64,000 nucleotides of DNA, taken from contig NC_061068.1 in assembly GCF_021917145.1 (NCBI RefSeq), positions 8,624,404 to 8,688,403 on the forward strand, written 5' to 3'. A program made the position numbers and the translations under genes. Source of the DNA: Hypomesus transpacificus. Taxonomy: Eukaryota > Chordata > Actinopteri > Osmeriformes > Osmeridae. The notes beneath the pieces were generated by a model. The model made no database searches. It was not told the origin of the DNA and saw only the letters and a list, made by a program, of their open reading frames with translations. The first letter of the stretch is position 1. Every line of letters begins with the position of its first letter. Positions 35,201-47,051 of the stretch are shown piece after piece.

Positions 35201-38200
35201 ATGTGCCCCCAGCGTACACTATGTGCCCCCAGCGTATAGTATGTGCCCCCAGCGTATAGTATGTGCCCCCAGCGTATACTATGTGCCCCCAGCATATAAT
35301 ATGTGCCCCCAGCGTACACTATGTGCCCCCAGCGTACACTATGTGCCCCCAGCGTACACTATGTGCCCCCAGCGTACACTATGTGCCCCCAGATGGAAAA
35401 GTGACTTTGTGGTCTTATATCTAGGGTTGCTTTTAGTATTTTAGTTGGATTCAGAATTTCTCTTTAATTTCTCACTCCTATGCTGCGTCTTGGTGACCTC
35501 TAAAACGATAAAAACACGTCTCCTTCACTGCACTCCAAAACCCCTGCGGCTGCTTTTCCATCATACGCTGGTGGGGGATTAGTCCCCAGTCCATGTCGAA
35601 GAGCAAGACGGCCAGGCTGTCTCCAGTATGTCTCTTGGATCCCACAGTCAAACCACCATCCAGGATGTCTGGGTTGTTCCCAGGTGTCTGGAGAGCTTCG
35701 CACACATTCTGCAACTTCAATTCCAGCTCGACCTCTGAGCTCTTTCTCACTGCTTAAAATGTATGCATTTAATTCTGGAACTACCTGATGAAGATGACTC
35801 TTCAAATAGCATTACTCACATACACAATCATAATCCCACTCAACTAACCTAGTCCATGGTCTTGGCCAGACATCCAGAAAATCCATTCTTTTTCCCTCAA
35901 AGGGGGTACTGCCTGTTTGTACAAGCACTTTGTGTCTGCAACCAGACAAAGCTGGCACCAGTTTTCTCCCCCATGTCAAAAGCCAGAGCCAGAGGCTTCA
36001 TGTATATGTCCGTGTAGCGTTCACAAGAGCCTGGCCACAGCTCCGCTCTAACGGCTACTCTGTCAATTAAAGTGCAATTAGTCACACCAGGCTCAGAGTT
36101 TGAAAAGGCCCTTGGCTCGCTCATTCCTGAGACTCAGGGTATCCATGACAACCAGCTAGGATCTGTGTTTGTGTGCCCCAGCATCTTCTTCCCTAGGCAG
36201 CTGGGGGTCCTCAAGGGCTTGAGTCTACTCCGACAGCTACCTTGACTGTGGCCCCACATTTCAAATGTATCAACCTTTTCTGATTGGTTGTGGAAACCAG
36301 ACCTTACACTGCACATAATTCCTTTCTGTGTTTTGTACCTGGAAAGCTGTTTCCCTCTAGTCTCTATGCTGTTGCAGTGTTATGTCATTGGTCTAATGGT
36401 GTGCCTCGTCGTGCCAGCAGGATATAAGCATGAGTGCTTCTGGACAGATTTTTTCACAGAGCCAAGCTGAAAACCTTTTTCTAGATTTTTTCCCCCTCGC
36501 AAGACATTGTCATCTGGAAACACTTATTCAGTGATTCACGAATGCCCCTATCGGATTTCTTACAACATAAAGACCCGACAGCAGAGGAAAGCAGACAAAT
36601 TCACATGATAACAAAATGATTGATCTACATCAACTGCATTATTACAACAGTTGAAAAATGTAAACTTTGACTACAAAGATATGCATGACTTTAATCAATA
36701 TGTTTTTCATCTAGGTTACAAGTGATGTTTCAACTTCATTATGATTTTATACTTATGACTTGACTTTCTTCATTCCCTGTCTCCTCCTTCATGCCAGCAC
36801 CATCATTTTATTCTGCTCAGAACTTGTAGCCAAACTCTTTGAAACTTGAGGGGTAATTCTCACACTGTCCCACTTTACTGTGAAAATGTCTTAAAGCTTT
36901 CAGTGCTCTAAAGATGCAGTGCCTGGCTTCAATTACTTAATTTAGAGAACTATATCACACAGCCCCCAATAAAATGATCTTGGCGGTTGTAGATGTTACA
37001 CACTCATGTTTGCAGTAAGTCTTATGTCTCATGTTACACATGCACTTTTTAAAGTCAGACTGTGCTTGGATAGGGTAGAAGTAGAATGCATTATGAATGG
37101 ATTTTCAGAAACAACATGCTTATTCTTCTCCAGAGCTGAGTTGTCCAAACTACAAATCCCATGCAGCACCAGGGCAAGGCAGCAGGTCACGGGCAGACCA
37201 GGACAGGAATTCTGCCTGGACTCCCAGCATGACCGGCGGTCTCCTACTGGGCGTGCCGAGACCACACTAGACAACAGTAAGCCATACTGCTCTTTATTCC
37301 TTACAGCCTAAACCATCTCATCTTATTAAATCTTAGAGTTCTATCTAGTGATGCTGGCATGTCTAGCCTGATGATTTGTGATGTGTTGTGACAGTGGAGG
37401 AGCAACTGTTCCGCTCTGTGGAGGGCCAGGCGGCATCAGACGAGGAGGAGGACAAGTGGACAGGAGAGCAACAGAGACAGGTGGACGAGGTGAAGAGGAT
37501 TCTCACCAGGCTGTCCTGCTGTGGGGACAGGTACAGCACACCAGCTCTGACTCCACCTCCCCAAACGAACCCTGCCTCTCACACCTGCAGCGTGCACACA
37601 GCCACACAGGCCCAAGTTGGCCTAACTGGGCCGACACGTTTAACGAGTGTAATAACAGGATGGAAATGGGGCTTCATTTGGCCTGTTGGGTTTCAGAGGG
37701 AGGTTTTAATGAATGGCTTCCCCTGGTTGTCACCAGGTGTGAAGATAAGGCAGTGAAGAAGCTGCTGTCCCACTTTGGAGGCTCCAGAAGCGAGGAGAGC
37801 CGCAGTGCTGTGGTGGAGCTCCTGGAGAAAGTCACCAGGCTGAACAAGCAGCTGGAGCTCAAGGAAAGTCAGGCTTGCAAGGCTGAGCTCGACATGGACC
37901 AGGTACAGAACACAGATGACCACCATCACTACTGCACTTCCTGATACGGCTGGAGAATTAATATTTCTCTGGATTATGTTTTGTCTCCCTATATATAGTC
38001 ATTTCGGGGCTCTGGTCATGGTGTAAAGTTGGATTAGAGAGGACTGGTATAAGTTGTTATGAGAGTGCAGGGCTTCAAAGTCAAACCACAGTGAGTGGCA
38101 CAACCCAGCGCCCAGCCGGCAGCAGTGGTCACAGAGCCACCCTGTGTGTGCAGCTGTTTCTCACTGAGCTGACCACAGAAATACCCTCTAGCCCTACATG

Positions 38201-39265
38201 GCACTTTGGAATATCGTAAATTAAACCCTCTGGATCCAGCTGAGTAGCAGCTCACCAAACAGCAACATGTACAGACGGGGACCATGACGTCGTGGGTTTT
38301 TGTATTTTCAAAATGTTCAGCCGCTCAGCTAAACAAACCTATGAGCGAGAGGGCTTATTTACATGGAGGCCTGGCCTTAGTCTGCGTGTGGGGAGAGACC
38401 TGTTCTGTGGTAGTGGTTATGACCTGACAACAAGCCTGTTTTTGTCGCTGTGTGTCCCAGATGAAGGACTCTCTGGTGCAGGAGCTGCAGCAGAAGGCCG
38501 AGGAAGCAGAGATGCTCCAGATGGAGCTGCAGATGCTGGAGACGGAGAGAGTGCGACTGTCCCTTGTCGAGGAGAAACTGGTGGATGTTCTACAGCTCCT
38601 GCAACAGCTGAGGGACCTGGTCAGTCAGACCATGGGGGCCTATTACGCACCAGCAGACTTCTTTGTTTATAATCAGCAGTTGTATAGAAAAGGCGTTACC
38701 TATTTGTGCCTTGGTGAAACATGACTGTTGCTGAACTATGTGGTGTTCTCTCAATTAAAAGGTGTTAGAGTAGCTGATAGTGTTTCCTTCTCGTTTATAG
38801 CTTGTTTTCCTTGTTTTTACATAGCCTGCTGCTAGCTTGGTAGCCAGTAAAAAGTGTTCTCTGGTTTCAGAATGTGTCCCGGAGGTCTCTTGGGAAGATC
38901 TTGCTAAGCACTTTGGAGTCCTGTAGCGATCCTCAACATGGTAAGAAACACCACTTTAAACAGCTTTACAGTGAATCAGTAAACTACATATGGTCGCTGT
39001 GTGAAACATGATAATGAAGAATTACAAAAGACCCCCAAGTTGTAAAGTTAAAAATAGGTTTCAATTAGATTTTCTTATGGATAGGCTTGCATGTAATGTA
39101 ATTATCTCTATATTCACATCTGTTACCTATTATTTAGGGAAAGCCCACATACTGGAGGTTCTCAACGCTCTGTATCATGAGCTGGCTGCCTGTGAGATTC
39201 TGTCTACTGGAGCACCACAGGAACAAACTAGCCAGTCCCTGAACGCTCTGGTCATCTCCTGTTGA
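29208..39265 (+). CDS. efcc1: EFCC1, EF-hand and coiled-coil domain-containing protein 1
   Basis: Exons 29208-29894, 30053-30492, 37134-37276, 37395-37530, 37737-37902, 38461-38619, 38871-38940 and 39138-39265 join in phase to 642 aa (human about 600). The N-terminal exon holds an EF-hand-like loop, [12 protein letters not shown], with Asp rather than Glu at loop position 12, in a paired-helix context. It is followed by a basic segment ([13 protein letters not shown]). Coiled coil starts near [20 protein letters not shown] and continues through the second exon and the exons at 37737 and 38461. The C terminus is a short helical segment ([16 protein letters not shown]). Function is poorly known; calcium binding is inferred. 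Its place beside cfap92 and acad9 matches the vertebrate order. Intron 2 is about 6.6 kb and holds the 20-bp minisatellite. Confidence 0.93.
30493..37133 (+). other. efcc1: large intron 2 of efcc1
   Basis: Bounded by the donor at 30493 (GTAAAA) and the acceptor at 37131-37133 (CAG). Apart from the minisatellite at 34831-35390 I see no conserved exon. Several minus-strand frames at 35478-36124 are discussed under rejected items. Confidence 0.85.
34831..35390 (+). repeat. 28-copy minisatellite, 20-bp unit, with internal higher-order duplication
   Basis: Twenty-eight units of exactly 20 bp (consensus AGCGTACACTATGTGCCCCC) without indels. Variants fall in the first half: TACATT, TACACT, TATAGT, TATACT, CATATAAT, and AGAG instead of AGCG. 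Units 6-13 (34931-35090) recur in the same variant order as units 21-28 (35231-35390), showing a 160-bp block duplicated 300 bp apart. Confidence 0.98.
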
Positions 39266-40004
39266 TCAAGCTTGCCACCTGCTGGACAGAATATACTTGA
39301 GCTCAAAGGAATCATACTGCGTTCCATGTTAAAAACTATATTTTAACCTTTGTGGTCATAAAAAACAATGTACATACTGTATTATACACTTAGCTAGCTC
39401 TTATTTTTCTCAAGTCTTTATTTGTCAAAATGGTTAGACTTATAAGATACGTTGTCTGTGAGCTACACGTGCACTTCAGTTAGTAATTCATAACTTTCTT
39501 ATTTTCTCCTTGTCAACATACAATATTGTATGTAACTGCATTAACATGGTAATCATGTACATTTCTTTTTACAAAATATATTTCAATAACAATGATATAA
39601 TTCTGCATTATGCAAAATGAAAATGTTTATTGGGAGCAATCCATCTTTGTTTTCTTAACCCATTCTGGGGAGGGCGGGGGACAGTTGCTGGAGGTTTTAA
39701 CTAGGGCATTACCTTCACAATGGTGCTATCCAGTCTGTCAAATCCCACAGTCACTCATCCACACCAGCATGCAAGCTTATTTTCAGTGTGTGCCATTTGA
39801 TTGTACTCTGCGTTAAAAAGTGAACATTAATTCTAAATGTAATTTTGCTTATATATTTCAAACATACAGGGAATATAAGTGCTTTTGACACATTTGCCTT
39901 ACAAAGGCTCCTCTTCAAAGATGTTGTGGGAGTATGATCTATTTTCATGTATACATCTGATGTTCTTCTGGACAAACACTCAATCTTGAGTTTCCTTTGG
40001 GGTC

Positions 40005-40010
40005 AATAAA
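40005..40010 (+). promoter_or_regulatory. candidate polyadenylation signal AATAAA (efcc1)
   Basis: Canonical hexamer about 740 bp after the efcc1 stop, followed by a TG-rich stretch. It is the clearest of several AT-rich candidates. Confidence 0.45.
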
Positions 40011-40310
40011 GTGAATGAAATAGAAATGAATTGTAACGTGATGACTTCTACTTGTGTTATATTGTGTTATATTAACGAGACACTTGAATAGATAGTAGCC
40101 TAGGAGTTTTATTTTTTCATGAGGTATTCCTTGGGTTTCCAATCTTTGTATTTATAAAGTATGACATCGTTAAAGTCCTGACTGAGTAAGAAGAAATCAC
40201 TGTACAAATGGCACGTCAGAACAAATCAGATTTGCCATTTATTTGCTGCCTGGGCATGTTCCTTTATATTTTCCGCCTACAAAAAAGGAGCCGTCTACAC
40301 ACTCCTAAAC

Positions 40311-40381
40311 AATAGGTGGCGGTAATGCTCCTCATAGCCTACATGTTGGTTGCAATGTACCACTCAATTTAGAAGAAGAAG
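40311..40381 (+). promoter_or_regulatory. GGTGGCGGTAATGC promoter-associated element
   Basis: Contains AATAGGTGGCGGTAATGC, a TGTTGGTTGC segment and AGAAGAAGAAGG in order. I recall this arrangement as a dispersed element upstream of many teleost genes. It sits about 230-300 bp before the ap5b1 start codon. Its role is not established from this sequence. Confidence 0.5.
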
Positions 40382-40606
40382 GTCCATAATGTTGGGATAG
40401 TACCGTATTACCAGTAGGATGTAAAAACGGAATAGTAGTTTGATTTTTAAAGAAATATATTTATTTGGGCATGATTCATGTTACAATGTCAGTTAAAGGT
40501 GCTCCGTTCGATGACAAAAGACAACATGTATATAAAGTTCTGAGTTGTTGATAAAGTCGGGATTAGATCACCAGTCACTCACTGTTGACAATCTAGTTAG
40601 CTAACC

Positions 40607-43600
40607 ATGGCGGCGAACAACTGGCCAGAGAAAATCGTCGCGTTCTTACGCAGTCCGTCTGAGTTTTTGTCCTGCACTACGCCGGATGCTTTCCTCGCCG
40701 AGTTATTGCGCGAGCTGAGAGACGACAGAGCCAGTGACAATGTCAAGGTAAAACATTTTACATCCAGATTTAAAAAGGACATTAATTTAGTTTACCTGCT
40801 TTGCTTTCCAGGCAGCTTACTAAATATCACGACATTTGAACAGCATCATTTCCCCTTCTTCTCAGATCCTCCTGCTGTCTCCACTGTGTGAGCACCCTAT
40901 GCTGTTATGCCCTTCAGTCACAGTGGGTGAGGAAACAGCTCTGGAGCTAATGTCGGTGTTGTCCTATTGTTCGCCCAAGGCTCTTTCACTCCGCTGCAAC
41001 CTCCTCCTAACCTTAACTTCAGTGCTCCTCTGCTCTTCGTGTGTGAGTACACACTCTCGTGCCTCTCAAGACTTCCTCGACCTCCTCCTTGAGACAGTCC
41101 AAGACACAAATGACCACAGAAGTGGGGCAGTGGTACGCCCACTTCGGGCAACAGCCTGTGACTGCCTCAGGGAGCTGGAGGCCTGCTGCCCAGGTTTGCT
41201 GTCCCAACATCTGGAACTCCTGAGTGGTCTGAGGCAACAGGAAAACTCTAGGCTTCACCAGGCCTATTCTTGGCTCCATGCTCTGGGGCTGAGGAATGTT
41301 GTGTATCTGCTCACCCAGCAGGCAGGAGCTGGCGCTGGGGAGCTGAAAGCTGTGCTGGGGGGGAACGAGGGTCTCGTGTTGGAAGGCTCCCACGCGGACA
41401 GAGCCCTTTTTTCCCCTCTCACTCTTAGTCCCACTGGCAGGGCCCCTTCCCTGCAGACCGGCCCCGACTGTAAGGAGCTACGGTCTCTGCTCTCCTCGCT
41501 TCTAGAGGAGTCCTACCTTCTCACGCCCCTGGCCCAGGCTACACTGCTAAGAGGACTGGTAGAGGTTGTTTCCATGGTGCCGGCTGTTTCCCCGGTGATC
41601 TTCAAAGCTCAGCTGCTCCGTCTTCTAGGCACGTCTGAGGTGAGTTGTGGGTCTTCAGAACATGCCAGAACGTCAACACTTGCGACATACTATTCAGATT
41701 CAATCATCAGAGTATCGTTATGCTGTGTAATCTAATCCTTATCTCCTCCCATCATCTTGCAGGTGTGCCTGCTCCATGCTACTCTGCTGATGAAGGCTGC
41801 TTTCACAGACAGCTTGTTCAGTTCTGAGGACGAGGCCTTCCTTCTCAAGCGCCTCGTCGGTTTATCCCAACACCCCCTCGTAAGCACGCCTGAGAAGCTC
41901 TTCTACATGGACTGCATCCTGCACTTTCCAGAGAACCGTCCAATTAGCAGTGGGGATTGGGATGACAGCCTGCCGGTGCTACTGACCCCTCGACTCGCTG
42001 CAGCCCTGGTGCCAACGGTGTTCAATGACAGCTCCAGCATGTTGGCCCGACTCAACCTGCTCTCCCTGGTTTACTTGGAGGAAGGAGAGGACGGCGATGG
42101 AGAGGGAGGGAGGGGCCTAGCCTACCTGTACGACCACCTGACCTCACTCCTCCACATTGTGGAGAACCACGGCAGCAGGGAGATGGTGGTGACCTTCTTC
42201 CGAGCCTCCCTCCTCTTCCTCCTCCACTTCTCTCACGTGGAGCGCCACTGTGAGGACCTGACCCAGAGACTATGTACACTTTACCTCGGACACACCCGGC
42301 TGGCCCCACACCTCATCAACCTGGCTGACCGTGCCCAGGAGAGGCTGGAGGAGTCGGGCTGGGCCGTGGCTCTCCTCAGGGCTCTGCAGCGAGCCATCAC
42401 CGAGGCCCCGCTGGCTGTGCTCACCCTGCAAACCCTCCGCTGGCACCTCAAGCTGCTGGCACGTGTGGCTGAGGAAGGGGACGTCCCTCAGAAGAGCACC
42501 CTCAGCTTCCTGCTCAGTGTCGTCACATCCCCCTCTTTGTGCGTGGGCGGGGATTGGCGCTTAGGGAACGGCCTGCTCGGTGTGTGTCGCCGTCTACTCT
42601 TGCACCCCAGCTTGGATGTCCTCCTCAACCCATTGGCTGACCTCCTGCAGCACCTCACCTGTCACTACAGCGACACGGACATCCAGGACCACGCACGTCT
42701 GTACTACACCCTGCTGACCACCCTCTCCAGGGAGAAGCTGGGGGCCGTGCTAGGGCAGGGGCGGGCTCAGGGTGGCCTGCAGGCCAAGGTACGCTCCCTT
42801 TCTGCAATCATGTCTGAGAGTGAGGAGCTGACTAGCGGTCTGACCGTGCACCGAACACAACTACCCCTGCTGAGGCTGGTCAAGATGGACAACCACCTGA
42901 GACCAGAGAGAGAAACAAAGCCCACACCCAACAACGAAGCACAGCGTGACCTGACCCAAGATCGAGTTCTAGGGGAGATGCAGGAGTACAGAGCCCAGTT
43001 CCAGAGCGGTGCCTTTGCCTCTGAGATCATCCTAGACTACCAGCTGACCTACACTGGAGTTCACGAGCCCAGATTTGATCAGCTCTTCAGCATACACCTG
43101 CACTTCGACCTCACAGACCCGCACTACGAGGATGTGAGTGACATCAGTGTTCCGTGCCTGTTCAGAGAGCGGAAGCCTCCGGTGGTGAGGCTGAGACTGA
43201 GGCCCAGGAGGCCGTACCCCACCACCTTGAAAGCCAGCGCTGTCTTTACCACCCAGGATGGGCTCTCCTGGCACACTGCCCTTGCAGACCTTCAGGTCAC
43301 CTTCCCCCAATTATTTCTGCCCCTGTCTGCTCCCCTGGCGTGGGGAGAAGAACACAGGTATAGGCTCTTCGAGGTCATGTGGAAGGAAATGAGCTTGAGA
43401 GATTCAGAGACGGATTTAGCCGACAATGCTTCAAGCCTCTTCTGCTGTGAATTGAGTGACTCATCCTTAGTTAGGATGATAGAGAAGCACTTTCAGTCGT
43501 TTGTGATCTCAGAACTGTCCGAGAAACATCCAGGGAAGAGCAAAGTGCTGTTCTTCCTCCCGCCCAAGTCTCATGTTCTTTTGAAAATATGCATGGAGGA

Positions 43601-43703
43601 GGACGCTGTGCAGATCAGTATCGCCACAGACAACTGGAAACTTTTGCCTTTCATTAACTCTTACCTGCAGATGATTACCAGAGAGCAGCAGGCTGCAGCT
43701 TAA
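40607..43703 (+). CDS. ap5b1: AP5B1, AP-5 adaptor complex subunit beta-1
   Basis: AP-5 works with SPG11 and SPG15 on late endosomes/lysosomes in retrieval to the Golgi; AP5B1 is the large beta subunit. Exons 40607-40747, 40866-41639 and 41763-43703 are all phase 0 and give 951 aa (human 878). Landmarks shared with the family: LRATACDCLRELEACCPGLL, SYLLTPLAQATLLRGL, EKLFYMDCILHFPENRP, DHARLYYTLLTTLSREKLG and a C-terminal block from VPCLFRERKPPV to WKLLPFINSYL. The N-terminal two thirds is helical-repeat-like and the C-terminal part appendage-like. The start lies in a strong context (AACCATGG) and overlaps a YY1-like CCATGGCGGC motif. Confidence 0.95.
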
Positions 43704-44818
43704 GGGGCAAGCAGATCTGTAAGGTATAGTAGGTATTTTAAATGGAAATAACTCACTTTTAACCGTTTTTGTGTTTTCACAGTGCCTTTCTGGTCCAAAT
43801 TGTAATGTATTTAACTCCTGCTTAACTCCTGTAATGCTAAAACGTGTTTAAATCATGTTTTGTCCATGTTATGCATCTTATCGATTTAGGAAATCTCATG
43901 TTGCATTCCAAAATGCTGTATTGCACTATTGGAACACATTTGTACATTTATGGTAGGAAATATTGTCAATTTTATTGAATCGTGTTCCTGAAGTTACAAT
44001 CTGCACTCATCAAATGTAGTATGGAATGTTAGTTGATCAAACGTTTCCACATGGATATAGCAATTTGGAATCGAGAACTTCAAATCAACATCTGAAGTGT
44101 ATGTGCCTGTTTAAATTTGGATTTGTCTATGTTTGTTTGTAATAGATTTTGTCATTTGTCTTCCAAATAAAGTCAGAAAAGTTTGACAATCTTTCTCCTC
44201 TCTGTTCCTTTTATGTCAGCATATTGGGCATCAATAAGCTGACAACTAATAATGGACTTAGTTTTTTTCTCTACACAAGCACTTCTTAGTTCTGTGGCCT
44301 ACAAGTTCCTCATTCCTTACTCAGAGTACACTAAAGCATGTCGAATCCTCTGGAGAAATTGAATACCTTCATGATGACTAAAGGCCAATGTCTGCTATAT
44401 GTCTATGGAAAGTGTGCTTACTTAACAATGCAATGCTGGTTAATACACAGTTTAAGCAAGCTTGTAACTTTAAGACACTTTATTTTCCTTTCAAACTGTC
44501 AGAATAATACCAATCTTGGTTACCACCTTGAAAATTCCTTGTTCATTAAAACAAAAAAGATCAAATAACTACTAACATAACTTTAGATAAAAGGCCATAA
44601 AGGCTTAAGAAAGTTTTCAGTAAAGACAGAAAACCACATAATTGAAACATGTCATTAAATCATGTTGGTGCCAGTGGGATATAGTCCAAACAAAGGCAAT
44701 GATTCTGAGGTGGCCCAGTAATCAACACCTTCATTTGAATTAAGACCTTAACAGCCACCCTGGGTGGCCACAAACAGCTGCTCCAGTTCCATTCTGATCC
44801 AGCTCCCTATGTCATCCT
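43704..44818. other. convergent 3' region between ap5b1 and the C1orf50 homologue
   Basis: The two genes are tail-to-tail. AATAAA at 44166-44171 is a good ap5b1 polyadenylation signal, giving a UTR of about 0.48 kb. The remainder to 44818 is AT-rich, with no reading frame I recognise. Confidence 0.6.
44166..44171 (+). promoter_or_regulatory. candidate polyadenylation signal AATAAA (ap5b1)
   Basis: Canonical hexamer about 460 bp after the ap5b1 stop, followed by a CT/GT-rich segment. Confidence 0.6.
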
Positions 44819-46216
<1,398 letters not shown>

Positions 46217-47051
46217 TTTGCTCTGTTGTTAGGATTCTACAATGATGCACGCTACAATTTCACCTGTGTTTTAACAGTTTTTGTAACCACTGCTTACCTA
46301 AGTCTGAGTTCAGCCAGTCTTAAAAGGGGAGGTTCAGGGTCTTACGTCTATTCCAGTCTGTTATTGTACGTCATAGTTTTGCCTGTGTGAAATTAGAACA
46401 AATAACAGTCTGATATGACAATTGTTGATTCTACAAAAAAATGAATATATAGTATTATACATTAGCATACGTATGAACCAAATCAGCTATATATTTCTAT
46501 ATAATTCGTGCCAATAAAGCATTTATTCTATGGCTTTCTCATTGGCCACGTCAAACGACAGACGAGTTGCGCAACAGCCAGTCGCATAATTGTAGTCATA
46601 TGTTTAGCCTACAATTTGAGTTGGGAAGGGATTTATGTAATTCCAGTTCACTATGAAATTATGAGGTTACGTAACATTCAAAAGTTTCATCAATGTGACC
46701 AAACATTATCATCCCATGTGCTATGGTGATTTGGACTAATACGGTGCATGCAAAGCCTAGACAAGGAACAAGTTAACAAGACAAGCTAATCGCTGTAGTC
46801 ATTATCCTGTCATTCTATGTATTTTCATTTAATGTGCTAATATTGTTTACCTGGTTGGTTTAGGCTGCGTCAAGTCATAGCCTTCTCTGAGCATGCATAT
46901 AGCATAGCAGCTGCCGAATACAGCCTCTTACACTCAAACTCCACCTCCAGAAAACTTTGCAGCCCCCGGCCAAAACTTTCAGCCCCACTCTTAACCGAAC
47001 CGACTGCTCAATTCCAGACCACCATCTCATGTAGGGGGCCCATTTTCTAGA
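46217..47051. promoter_or_regulatory. bidirectional promoter region of the C1orf50 homologue and p3h1
   Basis: The two start codons lie 835 bp apart, divergent. The interval has no coding exon and contains a CCAAT-type ATTGG immediately followed by CCACGTCA at 46541-46553. No CpG-rich core is obvious. Confidence 0.6.
46546..46553 (-). promoter_or_regulatory. UPRE-like site (TGACGTGG) next to an inverted CCAAT box
   Basis: On the minus strand the sequence reads TGACGTGG, the core bound by XBP1/ATF6-type factors in ER-stress genes. On the plus strand ATTGG precedes it directly, close to the ERSE-II form but without the one-base spacer. It is about 500 bp upstream of the p3h1 start. Confidence 0.45.

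Larger units (their letters stand above)
39266..40606. other. efcc1 3' UTR and ap5b1 promoter region
   Basis: AT-rich, with no gene recognised. AATAAA at 40005-40010 is a plausible efcc1 polyadenylation signal, giving a 3' UTR of roughly 0.75 kb. A GGTGGCGGTAATGC element lies at 40311-40381, and the ap5b1 start lies in a YY1-like context. Confidence 0.6.

Noticed and set aside
34753-35444. 173-codon frame with repeated Tyr-Val-Pro-Pro-like motifs
   Set aside because: It is a reading of the 20-bp minisatellite. Several frames are open at once, there is no splice context, and it lies inside an efcc1 intron.
35478-36124. Minus-strand frames (about 90, 101 and 75 codons) in efcc1 intron 2
   Set aside because: Composition is not repeat-derived, so I considered a nested gene or degenerate copy. 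I recognise no family, the frames overlap out of phase, and no consistent splice sites join them. Similarity search would be decisive.
46541-46550. Canonical ERSE-II element
   Set aside because: ERSE-II needs one base between ATTGG and CCACG; here they abut. Only the UPRE-like octamer is kept as a candidate.
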